This document shows, in pieces, positions 8,760 through 18,040 of a stretch of DNA of 64,000 nt (its first letter is position 1; each line of letters opens with the position of its first letter). The position numbers were made by a program, and so were the translations under genes. Source of the DNA: Mucilaginibacter ginsenosidivorax (GTDB lineage Bacteria; Bacteroidota; Bacteroidia; Sphingobacteriales; Sphingobacteriaceae). The stretch is from positions 4,216,001 to 4,280,000 of the forward strand of contig NZ_CP042437.1 of the NCBI RefSeq assembly GCF_007971525.1, read 5' to 3'. The notes under the pieces were generated by a model, which was not told where the DNA came from, searched no databases, and saw only the letters and a list, made by a program, of their open reading frames with translations.

Positions 8760-9502
8760 TGACCAGCCTGGTTATCGATATTGGTAACACATTTACAAAG
8801 ATTGCCGTTTTTAAGCTTGATGAGTTGCTTACGGTTGAACAATTTGAAGATGTGCCCGTGACCAGGCCGGATGAACTGATCAGTGAATATAACGTTGACA
8901 GGGGAATAGTATCGTCGGTAAAAAAAAATGTGGAGCCCTGGCAAACAAGCTTAACATCTAAAATACCGCTGGTTACATTTAACAACACCATGACCAGTGG
9001 AATACAAAACCACTACCTAACCCCCGAAACACTTGGTACCGATAGAATGGCTGCCGTAATAGGGGCAAGCCATATATACCCAGAGCAAAATACCCTGGTA
9101 ATAGCAGGCGGCACCTGCATAACTTACGACTATGTTGACGCCAACCGGAATTATTTTGGAGGCAGCATATCACCAGGTTTAAATATGCGTTATAAGGCAG
9201 TAAATTATTATACCGCCGGTTTGCCGCTTATTAATGCCGATGCCGGGTTTACGCCAGGCTACGGAAACAATACCGAAACCGCTATACGCTCGGGCGTGCA
9301 AAACGGTATAAAATATGAGTTAACCGGGTTTATTGAAAGCTATAAAGCCGTTGATAACCAACTAAATATTGTGCTAAGTGGGGGCGACAGTATTTTTTTT
9401 GATACGCTGTTAAAAAACAGCATCTTTGCCCCCTATATAAAAATTGAACCTTATTTGGTTTTAAAAGGATTAAACGCAGCTATACAAAAGCATAATGATT
9501 AA
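8759..9502 (+). CDS. coaX: Type III pantothenate kinase
   Basis: CoaX phosphorylates pantothenate, the first step of coenzyme A synthesis. The 247-residue protein shows the ASKHA-fold signatures: the phosphate-1 loop DIGNTFTKIAVF at residues 7-18, the GTDRMAAVIGA motif, and the glycine-rich AGGTCITYDYV stretch followed by GGSISPGLNMR. It starts within the purQ stop codon and overlaps the next gene by 8 bases. This purQ-coaX-outer-membrane-protein-lptC order suggests one mRNA joining metabolism and envelope functions. Confidence 0.95.
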   Translation: MTSLVIDIGNTFTKIAVFKLDELLTVEQFEDVPVTRPDELISEYNVDRGIVSSVKKNVEPWQTSLTSKIPLVTFNNTMTSGIQNHYLTPETLGTDRMAAVIGASHIYPEQNTLVIAGGTCITYDYVDANRNYFGGSISPGLNMRYKAVNYYTAGLPLINADAGFTPGYGNNTETAIRSGVQNGIKYELTGFIESYKAVDNQLNIVLSGGDSIFFDTLLKNSIFAPYIKIEPYLVLKGLNAAIQKHND

Positions 9503-10811
9503 ATATACCAGGTTTCTTTTAACACTTCTATTTTCTGCAGTAATTGTATTTGCAGCAAACGCGCAGTCTACCACCAGCTCTCCATATTCAAGGTTCGGTT
9601 TGGGCGATATCAGCCCACAATCAACGGCCCAAAGCCTTGGTACAGGCGGCATTGGCGTTGCTACCAACAGGATTAGCTTGTTTAACAACATCAACTTCCT
9701 TAACCCTGCATCATACGCGGCTATTAATTTAACTACTATTGATATAGGTATTTACAGCAACTTTTCAACCTTGAGCCAAACCGGGCAAAGCAGCCAAAGC
9801 AATAAAAACTTCAGGTTAAGCCATATAGCTTTTGGTATTCCCGTAAGCAAGCATTCGGCATTGAGTTTTGGTTTGTTGCCTTACAGCGAACGTGGTTATA
9901 GCTATAAAAAATCGGTTAGCAGCCTGGGTACTTCTTCGCCGGCCGATACCAATACTACCAATTATACTTATAATGGCGATGGCGGCTTATCAAAAGCGTA
10001 CATAGGCTACGGCTTTACAATTGCCAAACATTTGCTAATAGGTGGTAATGTTTCCTATATATTTGGTAATTTAAAAGATAATACCACCACCGAAACGCCC
10101 GGACTTGCAGGATTTTTGAGCACAAAAATTGAGCAAACCAATGCCATTGGCGGTTTAAATTACGATTATGGTTTACAGTATTCCATTGATCTTTCCGAAA
10201 CCAAACATGTTATCTTGGGCTACTCGGCATCAGCGGGATCAAAACTCAACTCGCAATCAAGCTTCATTGTAAGCCATTATACCAACGATGCCAACGGCAA
10301 TCCCAACATCGCGGTTGATAGTGTGATAAATAAACAAGGGTCATCAGTAAAACTGAAGCTGCCGCAAATAAACAGGTTTGGGGTATCGTTCCAAAATGAC
10401 GGTAAATTTTTAATCGGCGCCGATTACTCTATGGGGCAATGGTCAAACTATACTATTAATGGTCAAAACCAGGGTTTGGTAAATAGCCGCACCATTAATG
10501 TTGGCGCGCAAATTACACCAAACATAGCTACCATACGCAACTACCTGGCTACTGTTGATTACCGCATAGGTGGTATTTACGATGAAACTTACATGGTTGT
10601 TAATAACACCCGCATAAAAAGGGTAGCTGTAACCGCCGGCTTTGGTTTGCCTTTACGCCCTAATAACGGTAGTTTTTACAAAATCAACTTCTCGGCCGAG
10701 GTTGGTAAAAGAGGTACGCTGGCTAATGGCCTGGTTAAAGAAAACTACGTTAACCTGCACTTAGGCTTTACGTTAAACGACAGGTGGTTTACCAAATATA
10801 AATTTGACTAA
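9495..10811 (+). CDS. Putative outer-membrane beta-barrel protein
   Basis: The 438-residue protein starts with a signal peptide (MIKYTRFLLTLLFSAVIVFAANAQ, cut after about residue 24) and continues with SSPYSRFGLGD, a motif common at the mature N-terminus of FadL-like Bacteroidota outer-membrane proteins. Alternating polar/aromatic strands continue to the C-terminus, which ends in an aromatic-rich strand (DRWFTKYKFD). It is probably a monomeric barrel; a substrate cannot be assigned. It overlaps coaX by 8 bases upstream, and its last codons reach the lptC leader, so it belongs to the same run. Confidence 0.75.
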   Translation: MIKYTRFLLTLLFSAVIVFAANAQSTTSSPYSRFGLGDISPQSTAQSLGTGGIGVATNRISLFNNINFLNPASYAAINLTTIDIGIYSNFSTLSQTGQSSQSNKNFRLSHIAFGIPVSKHSALSFGLLPYSERGYSYKKSVSSLGTSSPADTNTTNYTYNGDGGLSKAYIGYGFTIAKHLLIGGNVSYIFGNLKDNTTTETPGLAGFLSTKIEQTNAIGGLNYDYGLQYSIDLSETKHVILGYSASAGSKLNSQSSFIVSHYTNDANGNPNIAVDSVINKQGSSVKLKLPQINRFGVSFQNDGKFLIGADYSMGQWSNYTINGQNQGLVNSRTINVGAQITPNIATIRNYLATVDYRIGGIYDETYMVVNNTRIKRVAVTAGFGLPLRPNNGSFYKINFSAEVGKRGTLANGLVKENYVNLHLGFTLNDRWFTKYKFD

Positions 10812-10839
10812 TAACAGCATGTACAGCGGGGCAAAATAT

Positions 10840-11400
10840 ATGAAAGGTGCAAGCCTGCTGTTATTGCCTTTATTTGGCTTGTTTATAACTTCATGCGAAA
10901 ATGACCTGAACAAGGTTAAAGAGATTGCATCTAACGAAGTGGGGATTGTGGTTGAACCAACAACCGGGGTTGACCTTATTATGAGCGATTCGGCAAGGGT
11001 TAAATTGCACCTGTTAGCGCCGCTTATGCTACAGTACCAAACAAAAGAACCCTATAAGCTGATGCCCAAAGGCGTAAAAGTTATACTTTACGATAAACAA
11101 ACCCAGCAGGAATCGGGCAATATTGTTGCAGATACGGGTATCTCCCGCGATACTAAAAAGCTTATTGAGTTTCATAAAAACGTAGTGGCAACCAATGCCA
11201 AAGGCGAAACCTATAAATCTGACGAACTTTACTGGGACCAGACCACAAAAAAAGTTTATTCGCACAAACCTGTACAGGTAACCATGAATGGAGGCAACGT
11301 AATGAACGGCGATAGTTTTGAAAGTGATGACGCCTTCCTGCACCCCACGCTCAAAAGCAGTACGGGCGTATTTCACGTAGACGAAAAAGTGACACAATAA
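10840..11400 (+). CDS. lptC: LPS export protein LptC (lipoprotein form)
   Basis: The protein matches LptC, the periplasmic bridge that passes lipopolysaccharide from the LptBFG transporter to LptA. From ATG 10840 it is 186 residues with a lipoprotein signal (MKGASLLLLPLFGLFITSC, Cys19), then the LptC beta-jellyroll with MSDSARVKLHLLAP and the YKSDELYWDQTTKKVYSHKP repeats. An upstream ATG at 10819 is in frame and would add seven residues; I prefer 10840 because it gives a compact lipobox signal. Many LptC proteins are anchored by a helix, so lipid anchoring is the Bacteroidota variant. Confidence 0.85.
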   Translation: MKGASLLLLPLFGLFITSCENDLNKVKEIASNEVGIVVEPTTGVDLIMSDSARVKLHLLAPLMLQYQTKEPYKLMPKGVKVILYDKQTQQESGNIVADTGISRDTKKLIEFHKNVVATNAKGETYKSDELYWDQTTKKVYSHKPVQVTMNGGNVMNGDSFESDDAFLHPTLKSSTGVFHVDEKVTQ

Positions 11401-11495
11401 TGTTGTTTTTTTCAGGAAAATTTTGTGTTATAGAATTTTACTAAAAATTGTATCTTGCGCCCTCTTTTAAAAGAATATAATAATTACAGAAGTAT

Positions 11496-13637
11496 ATGGG
11501 TATAATGGGTTTCTTGCGCGAACGGATGGGAAAAATCCTGGCAATCTTTATTGGGGTTGCACTTTTTGCATTCATCGTGAGCGAGGTAGTAAGATCAGGT
11601 GGGTCATTTTTTAAAGATGACCGCAACGAACTTGCCGAAGTAAACGGCGAAAAAGTTCAATTAGATGAGTTTAATAAAAAACTCGACCAAAACACAAATC
11701 AGTTTAGGCAACAATCGGGGCAAAGTATTTCGCCCCAGATATTAAACTATGTTCAGGAAACTACCTGGAACCAGGTTATAAGCGAACTGCTGCTTAATAA
11801 AGAGATTGAGAAATTAGGTTTAACCGTTGGCGATGATGAGGCCGCGGCTATGGTAACCGGTAACAATCCCGATCAGCAGATAACCCGCGTGCCACAGTTT
11901 GCCGATCAGCAAACCGGCCAGTTTGATAAAAACAAACTTAACCAGTATTTAAGCTTTATATCATCGGCTAAAGCCGATACTGCTGCTAAACATCAGTGGG
12001 GAGAATTCCTGAAACAGGTATTTGAAGCCAAACAAAAAACCAAGTATATGGCTATTGTTACCAATGGCTTGTACGTAAACTCATTAGAGGCTAATGATGA
12101 TTACCAGGCAAAAAATAAATTAGTTAGCTTTAAATATGCTACACTTGATTACGCGTCTATCCCAGATGCCAAGGTAACTTTAACCGATGCCGATTACAGT
12201 GCGTACTATGATGCCCACAAAGCTGAGTTTAAAAACCAGCAGGAAACCAGGTCATTTGATTATGTAGCTTTCAATGGTTCCCCTTCTAAAGAGGATAGCG
12301 CTGCTATTAAGGCCGAAGTAAACAAACTGGTTGATAGTATTAAAGTAAGCACCAACGATTCGCTTTTTGTGCAGATTAACTCTGAAACTAAAACCCCGCT
12401 TGTATTCCAGAAAAAAGGCGCGTTTGAGCCTAAGTTGGATACTTTGATGTTTAACGCTGCCAAAGGTTTTGTTTATGGCCCTTACGTATCAAACGGAAGC
12501 TATAAAATTGCCAAACTGAGCGACGTTAAAACTACCTTCGACTCGGTGCGGACAAGACATATTTTGATTAACCCTCAAATTGAAGGTGGTATCGAAAAAG
12601 CGAGAGCTAAAGCAGATTCACTTAAAAAGTTAATTGAAGGCGGCAGGCCGTTTACAGATTTTGTTGCCAATTTCTCTACAGATAAAGGCAGTGCTGTTAA
12701 AGGTGGCGAAATACCTTCATTTGATGTTAACGGCTTGATGGCGGGCGGCCAGGGTCAAATAACCGCCGAATATGCCAATGCCGCTTTTAAAGCAAGCAAA
12801 GGCAGCCTGATTGTGGTTACCTCGCAATTTGGTGTTCACCTTATACAGGTTGAGGATCAAAAAGGATCGGTAAAAGTAATTAAAGTGGCTGTTGTTGATA
12901 AACCAATTGTTGCCAGCAGTAAAACACAAACTGTAGCTTATAGTAAAGCCCAGGGATTTTTAGCTGCTTTAACAAAAGATAATTTTGATGACGAAGCTAA
13001 AAAAGAAGGTGTTAAAAAACTTACCGCTGATGATGTTGCCGGCACCGCCTCGGGCCTGCCTGGTTTAGATAATGCCCGCGAAGTTGTAAGATGGGCATTT
13101 AAGGCCGACAAAGGCGACCTTGCCGATAAAGTATTTACAGTTGGCGATCAATACATCATCCCTCGTTTAACTCAAATTAAGCCTAAGGGTATTTTACCGC
13201 TTGACGTTGTTAAAAAGCAAATTGAACCTGCTGTGCGCAACGAAGTAAAAGCAAAACAACTGAATGAAAAATTCGCGGCTGCGCTGAACGGATCATCATC
13301 AATTGATCAGGTAGCTCAAAAGGTAGGTACTAAAGCAGTTCCGGTACAAAATATTGTTTTTGCTAACCCGATTATTCCGGGCCAGGCTGGTGCCGAATAC
13401 AAAGTTGTGGGTTCTATCTTCGGTTCTCAGCCCAACAAGCTTTCAAAACCGGTTAACGGCCAACAAGGCGTATTTGTTTATATTGTTGATGGGTTTACCA
13501 ATCCGGCACCGCTTACCAACAACTTAAGGCAAAAACAACAAATAGCGCAAACCTTAATACAACGTGCAGACGGACATGTGTTAGATGCGTTGAAAGATAA
13601 TGCCAATGTAAAAGATAACAGGGCTAAACTGTTATAA
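11496..13637 (+). CDS. PpiD/SurA-like periplasmic peptidyl-prolyl isomerase foldase
   Basis: The 713-residue protein has one N-terminal membrane helix (about residues 13-30, after MGFLRERMGK), a SurA_N-type helical chaperone region (about 45-200), and a parvulin PpiC domain (about 350-455, from RTRHILINPQ to QFGVHLIQVED), followed by a second, degenerate parvulin-like or chaperone segment. This is the layout of PpiD, an inner-membrane-anchored foldase helping proteins that emerge from SecYEG. It follows lptC after 95 bases and ends in a clear terminator hairpin. The family is secure; which client proteins it serves is unknown. Confidence 0.9.
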   Translation: MGIMGFLRERMGKILAIFIGVALFAFIVSEVVRSGGSFFKDDRNELAEVNGEKVQLDEFNKKLDQNTNQFRQQSGQSISPQILNYVQETTWNQVISELLLNKEIEKLGLTVGDDEAAAMVTGNNPDQQITRVPQFADQQTGQFDKNKLNQYLSFISSAKADTAAKHQWGEFLKQVFEAKQKTKYMAIVTNGLYVNSLEANDDYQAKNKLVSFKYATLDYASIPDAKVTLTDADYSAYYDAHKAEFKNQQETRSFDYVAFNGSPSKEDSAAIKAEVNKLVDSIKVSTNDSLFVQINSETKTPLVFQKKGAFEPKLDTLMFNAAKGFVYGPYVSNGSYKIAKLSDVKTTFDSVRTRHILINPQIEGGIEKARAKADSLKKLIEGGRPFTDFVANFSTDKGSAVKGGEIPSFDVNGLMAGGQGQITAEYANAAFKASKGSLIVVTSQFGVHLIQVEDQKGSVKVIKVAVVDKPIVASSKTQTVAYSKAQGFLAALTKDNFDDEAKKEGVKKLTADDVAGTASGLPGLDNAREVVRWAFKADKGDLADKVFTVGDQYIIPRLTQIKPKGILPLDVVKKQIEPAVRNEVKAKQLNEKFAAALNGSSSIDQVAQKVGTKAVPVQNIVFANPIIPGQAGAEYKVVGSIFGSQPNKLSKPVNGQQGVFVYIVDGFTNPAPLTNNLRQKQQIAQTLIQRADGHVLDALKDNANVKDNRAKLL

Positions 13638-13658
13638 TATAAATTAAAGTAATTTTAC

Positions 13659-13697
13659 ATCCGGGAACAGCGTTAAACTGTCTCCCGGATTTTTTTT
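13659..13697 (+). terminator. Intrinsic terminator after the ppiD-like gene
   Basis: An 8-bp stem (ATCCGGGA at 13659-13666 pairing with TCCCGGAT at 13683-13690) is followed by a run of eight T. Confidence 0.85.
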
Positions 13698-13867
13698 GCC
13701 TGGGGATTTTTAAAGTTGTTAATGCGGGTGAACAAACAGACTTGTAAAATATAGGGGTGGGTAAAGCGGAAATGACATACAAAAATTAAAAACGGTCATC
13801 CTGAGTAGCCACCGGGTAAGCTGGGAAAAACAGTGATGACGTTTGTGAAATAACATTTATAAAACCC

Positions 13868-14067
13868 GTCATTGCGAGGTACGAAGCAATCCCGAACTAT
13901 GTGGGACTTAGCATGTCGGGGATTGCTTCGTACCTCGCAATGACAGTAATTTGATATTGATATTCAGTAGCTTACAAGCGCGTCATTATAAGGTACGAAG
14001 GATCTGTTCGCGAACTTTTCTATCGTTCATGCACAGCTGATAGATCCTTCGTACCTCAGGATGACAG
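13868..14067. repeat. Family A compound palindromic repeat (two hairpins)
   Basis: Two long inverted repeats lie in tandem. The first has 26-base arms at 13868-13893 and 13918-13944, beginning GTCATTGCGAGGTACGAAGC and ending with its complement. The second has 24-base arms at 13982-14005 and 14042-14065, beginning GTCATTATAAGGTACGAAGG. A related compound copy lies at 37768-37905 and a single hairpin at 41069-41149. The 548-base gap here holds no gene. The elements resemble REP/BIME-type sequences. Confidence 0.9.
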
Positions 14068-14137
14068 GAAAATCGGGCATATCAGGGATAGGAACGGAGA
14101 TTTACAAAGCAAAATCAAACTTAATTTTAGAGTTTAA

Positions 14138-14183
14138 AAATTAAGATTTAGAATTTAATGAAATTAGGATTTAGAATTTAACG
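14138..14183. repeat. Degenerate AT-rich heptamer array before the DUF2480 gene
   Basis: Units with an ATTTA core (such as GATTTAG, AATTTAA) repeat mostly at 7-base spacing and end 2 bases before the ATG at 14186. It is less regular than the other arrays. Confidence 0.5.
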
Positions 14184-14185
14184 TT

Positions 14186-14701
14186 ATGGATATACAGGAA
14201 AATATAGTAAATAAAGTAGCCCAAAGCGGCTTGGTTACCTTAGATCCCGCCTCGTTTTACCCTGCAGGCGAACGCGTTATTTACGACATTAAAGATAACC
14301 TGTTCCATGGCCTGATGCTGCGCGAAAAAGATTTGCGCGATTTTATAAAAGAACACGATTTTACGCAATACCAGGACAAAAACGTAGGTATTACCTGTAG
14401 CGCTGATGCTATTGTGCCAACCTGGGCTTACATGTTACTGGCAAACCGTATGGCACCTTATGCCCGCGAAGTTGTTTTTGGCAATGCGGATGTATTAGAA
14501 ACAGTTTTGTTTGAAAAAGAGATAGCGAAAGCCGACCTGGAACAATACGCGGGCCAACGTATTGTATTAAAAGGATGCGGAGATATAGCGGTGCCCGTTT
14601 CGGCCTATGTGGAGCTTACCAAAAAATTAACACCCATAGTAAAAAGCATTATGTTTGGCGAGCCATGTTCGACGGTACCAATTTATAAGCGTAAGGATTA
14701 A
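14186..14701 (+). CDS. DUF2480 family protein
   Basis: The 171-residue cytoplasmic protein matches DUF2480 over its full length (LVTLDPASFYPAGERVIYDI near the start, CSADAIVPTWAYMLL in the middle, and KGCGDIAVPVSAYVEL near the end). The family is widespread in Bacteroidota. Conserved single Cys and Gly residues hint at an enzyme or metal site, but no activity is established. The gene stands alone, after a repeat-rich gap, with a degenerate heptamer array ending 2 bases before its start. Confidence 0.85.
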   Translation: MDIQENIVNKVAQSGLVTLDPASFYPAGERVIYDIKDNLFHGLMLREKDLRDFIKEHDFTQYQDKNVGITCSADAIVPTWAYMLLANRMAPYAREVVFGNADVLETVLFEKEIAKADLEQYAGQRIVLKGCGDIAVPVSAYVELTKKLTPIVKSIMFGEPCSTVPIYKRKD

Positions 14702-14847
14702 CATTACTGTTTGCTTTTCATCGATCCAGCTATCCAATAGTTTCCGGCTCATGCAATAAAAATGGGTTTAAACCATTTATAGTATCAATTGTCCTATTCA
14801 TGTGCTGGTTATAAACACAAATTGGCTTCAGTTAAAAGCAAACATTA

Positions 14848-15624
14848 ATGAAAAAAATCGTCCCGTGCTCCTTGTTCTTTATACTGTTTTACACTTCGGG
14901 CTTTGCACAGGAACTTGCAAAAGTAACTGAGCCGGTATTTAAAGTAGGCGAAAAACTGAGTTATAAAATGCAGTATGGCTTTTTTACCGCAGCCGAAGCT
15001 AATATCAGGATTGAAGCCAGCGATAAAAAATTACCAGGCAACGCCTTTCATTTGATTGCCGAAGGAAAGACAGCCGGTACCTTTGATATATTTTACAAGG
15101 TGCGCAACCGTTACGATTCATATGTAGATCAAAATACATTGTTACCTTACTTTTACAGCGAAGACCGGCACGAAGGTAAATGGAAGCATACCGACAAGGC
15201 AACTTTTGATCAAAGAGACAAAAAAGTAACCGCTAATAAAGGCGAGTTTTCATACAAAGGCGATTCATATGATTTTGTATCGGCTTATTATTTTGCGCGT
15301 ACCATTGATGTATCCAGGCTTAAAACAGGCGATACATTTGATTTGCAATATTTTTTGGAAGACGGCTTTCATAAAATGAATATCACTTATGTTGGTACAG
15401 AAACTATTAAATGTGATATGGGCACCTTTAACTGTTTGAAATTTAACCCTACAATTATCCCGGGGCGTATTTTTCGTAAGGATAGTAAATTGTACCTTTG
15501 GATTACCAATGATGGCAACAGGATACCTGTAAAGGCGCATGTTGAAGTTATTTTAGGCAGTATAACAATGGAGCTACAATCTGCAAGCGGGTTGAAGTAT
15601 CCGTTAAACCCCATAAAGAATTAA
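14848..15624 (+). CDS. DUF3108 domain-containing exported protein
   Basis: The 258-residue protein has a cleavable signal peptide (MKKIVPCSLFFILFYTSGFAQ) followed by a DUF3108 domain: FKVGEKLSYKMQYGFFTAAEA, YDSYVDQNTLLPYFYSEDRHEG and the C-terminal LYLWITNDGNRIPVKAHVEV. The fold is an all-beta, YmdB/LolA-like shell expected in the periplasm. Its role is unknown; LolA-like folds bind lipids, so a lipoprotein or lipid role is possible but only inferred. It ends 7 bases before the start of the DUF3109 gene, suggesting cotranscription. Confidence 0.85.
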   Translation: MKKIVPCSLFFILFYTSGFAQELAKVTEPVFKVGEKLSYKMQYGFFTAAEANIRIEASDKKLPGNAFHLIAEGKTAGTFDIFYKVRNRYDSYVDQNTLLPYFYSEDRHEGKWKHTDKATFDQRDKKVTANKGEFSYKGDSYDFVSAYYFARTIDVSRLKTGDTFDLQYFLEDGFHKMNITYVGTETIKCDMGTFNCLKFNPTIIPGRIFRKDSKLYLWITNDGNRIPVKAHVEVILGSITMELQSASGLKYPLNPIKN

Positions 15625-15631
15625 ATTGAAT

Positions 15632-16195
15632 ATGATTGAGGTAGGTAACGTGTTGGTGCACGAAGATGTAGTTAAAGAAAACTTTGTTTGCAATTTAAAC
15701 AAATGCAAAGGCGCCTGCTGCCTGGAAGGCGACTCGGGTGCTCCCCTGAATGCCGACGAACTTGATATTTTAAAAGAAATATATCCAAAAGTAAAGCCTT
15801 ACCTAACGGCCAAGGGTATCAAGACCATCGAAAAGGTGGGTACTTATGTAAAGGATTTTGAAGGTGATTACACCACCCCCTGTGTAGATACCAACAAAGA
15901 GTGTGCTTATGTGATTTGGGAAAACGGCATCACTAAATGCGGCATCGAAAAAGCTTATGAAGAGGGGGCTGTTACGTGGAAAAAACCCATCTCTTGCCAT
16001 TTATACCCCATACGCATTACAGCCTACCCGGAGTTTGATGTGTTAAATTACGACCGTTGGAGCATTTGTAGTCCCGCCTGCACCTTTGGCGACGAATTGA
16101 AAGTACGCGTTCACGAATTCTTAAAAGGCCCGCTGATTCGCAAATATGGCGCTGAATGGTACCAGGAATTGGAAAATGAAGTAGCCGGAAGGTAA
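15632..16195 (+). CDS. DUF3109 family cysteine-rich protein
   Basis: From ATG 15632 the protein is 187 residues; a TTG six bases upstream is in frame but less likely. It carries conserved cysteines in CNLNKCKGACCLEGDSG, CVDTNKECAYV, TKCGIEKAYEEG and ISCHLYPIR, the pattern of DUF3109, related to the YkgJ CxxxCxxCC cluster proteins. These cysteines probably bind zinc or an iron-sulfur cluster. It is a near-universal Bacteroidota protein of unknown function. It follows the DUF3108 gene by 7 bases. Confidence 0.88.
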   Translation: MIEVGNVLVHEDVVKENFVCNLNKCKGACCLEGDSGAPLNADELDILKEIYPKVKPYLTAKGIKTIEKVGTYVKDFEGDYTTPCVDTNKECAYVIWENGITKCGIEKAYEEGAVTWKKPISCHLYPIRITAYPEFDVLNYDRWSICSPACTFGDELKVRVHEFLKGPLIRKYGAEWYQELENEVAGR

Positions 16196-16339
16196 GTAGG
16201 CTTGCTTTCTGGGGCAAACTGCTTCGGTATGCTGCTTTTTAGGCCGTTGGAGCCACTAAAACTTAGCGAGATTGTCTTCCTCTCCTTGTAGGTGTTGATG
16301 ATGTATTTTAATAGCTGTTTGACTTTGCTGTTTAAAATC

Positions 16340-17068
16340 TTAAAACATCCCCACCAACTCTTTCAAATGCCCTATCTGTACGGGTACATCTTCCGGCTTT
16401 GGCGCATTAAAGGGGTTAAAGTAAATAGCGTCCATGCCAAATCCTAAAGCGCCGTAAATATCGGCTTCCAGGCTATCGCCAATCATCACGCTTTCTTTTT
16501 TGTTGGCTCCGGCAAGGTCTATCGCATGCTGAAATATAGCTTTATCGGGTTTGTTTACACCTACATCCTCAGAGATGATAATATTTTTAAAATAGCCTGC
16601 CAGGTTACTACCGGCAATTTTTATCCGGGTGGAGTCTTTAAAACCGTTGGAGATGAGGTGTAGCGTATATTTTGATTGCAGGTAAGTGAGCGTTTCATGG
16701 GCGTGCGGAAACAGGTTTGTTTTTGTAGGGCACAACTGCACGTAGGCATCCTCAAAATCAACCGGCATCAGGTCGGGGTGCAGGCCAAGATCGGTAAAGG
16801 TGCGTTTAAACCGTGCATCTCGTAGTTCATCTTTAGTGATTTGCCCGGTATGGTATTGTGCCCAAAGCTGATGGTTATTACGGGTATAAGTTTCAATAAA
16901 CAAACCGGCAGAAGTAAGGCCGATGCGTTCCAGCTGGTGAAGGTGATAAAGTTCATGCAAAGCCTCCTCCGCATTTTTATCAAAATCCCAGATGGTATGA
17001 TCAAGATCGAAAAAGATATGCCTTTTAATTTCGGATTTGGGAACGGGAGCTTCTGATTGATTTTTCAT
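16340..17068 (-). CDS. YjjG-type HAD hydrolase (noncanonical nucleotidase)
   Basis: From ATG 17068 the protein is 242 residues; a longer in-frame TTG start at 17116 adds an unlikely Cys-rich leader. HAD motifs are all present: I FFDLDHT (nucleophile Asp21, Asp23), II LISNG, III NKPDKAIFQ, and IV MIGDSLEADIYGA. The FDLDHTIWDFDKN start and the helical cap are characteristic of YjjG, which dephosphorylates noncanonical pyrimidine nucleotides to keep them out of DNA. The substrate in this organism is inferred from the family. Confidence 0.88.
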   Translation of the reverse strand: MKNQSEAPVPKSEIKRHIFFDLDHTIWDFDKNAEEALHELYHLHQLERIGLTSAGLFIETYTRNNHQLWAQYHTGQITKDELRDARFKRTFTDLGLHPDLMPVDFEDAYVQLCPTKTNLFPHAHETLTYLQSKYTLHLISNGFKDSTRIKIAGSNLAGYFKNIIISEDVGVNKPDKAIFQHAIDLAGANKKESVMIGDSLEADIYGALGFGMDAIYFNPFNAPKPEDVPVQIGHLKELVGMF

Positions 17069-17112
17069 TTGGATATTATGCGTTTGCGATACGAAGGGGC
17101 AACATCCGCCGG

Positions 17113-17238
17113 TCAATTATCCATCGCCCTGCAAAGTTCGTTATTAGATTGGTTGCCGCTACCTTTTTTTTTAAAAACATTAACAGCTGATTCTCCATCG
17201 AGTATAACAGCGGCAATCTGGTGTAAATAAACCTTCAT
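17113..17238 (-). CDS. Possible 41-residue ORF between scpA and the HAD gene
   Basis: An ATG at 17238 opens 41 codons (MKVYLHQIAAVILDGESAVN, then KKKGSGNQSNNE) ending in TGA. It fills most of the 211-base gap and lies on the same strand as both neighbours. It includes a run of nine A that could cause slippage. No similarity is recognised, and it could be chance. Confidence 0.2.
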   Translation of the reverse strand: MKVYLHQIAAVILDGESAVNVFKKKGSGNQSNNELCRAMDN

Positions 17239-17256
17239 TTCGCCAGTCATATTCTG

Positions 17257-17291
17257 TCTCAAATCTCAAATCTAACGTCTCATATCTCCTT
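17257..17291. repeat. Five-unit heptamer array at the scpA stop codon
   Basis: Five 7-base units with a TCTC/TCTA core (such as TCTCAAA, TCTCATA) run exactly 17257-17291. On the minus strand the array begins in the last codons of scpA and continues past the stop. The same unit family recurs at 52035-52069 and 54420-54454. Confidence 0.75.
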
Positions 17292-18026
17292 AGGCGATAT
17301 CCAAAAGTTATTGTAGCCCAGGCCGATTTGTATGTCTATCAGTTCCTGTTGCAGCATCTCCAGCACAGCCAAAAAGTTGTATACAAAATGGACCTTATTT
17401 TCCGATTCTTTGGCGAGCGCCTTAAAATCGAGCATTTTATTGATCTTAAGCAGGTCGGCAACAGCTTGCTTCTGTTTTTCGATAGTGTAAGGGTACTGCA
17501 CTACGGTATGCTTCACCTCTTCGCTGCGGTTAAGGTAGTTGCGCATGAGGCGTTCGTGCACCATCATTAGCTTGTACAGGCTTATTTCAGATAGCTCTTC
17601 GCCGGGCAGTACTACTTTTTCTATCTGCTCCAGGTCGTGCTTAATGTTGCCTCGTTTCTCCTGTTTAAAACGCTCTTCCTCATATGGCCGCAGTTCGTCG
17701 CATAGTTCCTTAAACTTTTTGTATTCTATCAGTTTGCGGATCAGGTTTTCCTTGGTATCGGTATCATCTGCGGCATTTTCGGCCTCGTAGCGGGGCAGCA
17801 GCATTTTGGCCTTAATGCGCATCAGGGTTGCGGCAACAAATATAAACTCGCTGGCCAGCTCCATATTCAGGCTGGTCATCTGGTGAATGTAGTTCAAAAA
17901 ATCGTCGGCAATTTTGGCAATTGGGATGTCGTGGATATCCAGTTCATCGCGTTCAATAAAAAACAGCAACAGATCAAACGGACCTTCAAACTGGGGTAAA
18001 TGTATGGCAAAGCTGTCGTCGGTCAT
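17280..18026 (-). CDS. scpA: Segregation and condensation protein A
   Basis: ScpA is the kleisin subunit of the SMC-ScpA-ScpB condensin that compacts and separates chromosomes. From ATG 18026 it is 248 residues and shows the classic N-terminal motif FEGPFDLLLFFIERDELDIHDIPIA (residues about 13-37), the helical SMC-neck contact, and a C-terminal winged-helix region (FLAVLEMLQQELI). An in-frame non-ATG start at 18053 would extend it into a heptamer array and is unlikely. No scpB is adjacent. The 3' end runs into a TCTC-type heptamer array. Confidence 0.93.
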   Translation of the reverse strand: MTDDSFAIHLPQFEGPFDLLLFFIERDELDIHDIPIAKIADDFLNYIHQMTSLNMELASEFIFVAATLMRIKAKMLLPRYEAENAADDTDTKENLIRKLIEYKKFKELCDELRPYEEERFKQEKRGNIKHDLEQIEKVVLPGEELSEISLYKLMMVHERLMRNYLNRSEEVKHTVVQYPYTIEKQKQAVADLLKINKMLDFKALAKESENKVHFVYNFLAVLEMLQQELIDIQIGLGYNNFWISPKEI

Positions 18027-18040
18027 GACTGTAAAAATAG

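Noticed and set aside
10804..10839. Upstream TTG start for lptC giving a longer protein
   Set aside because: It would put a polar stretch before the lipoprotein signal; ATG 10840 (or 10819) fits the lipobox better.
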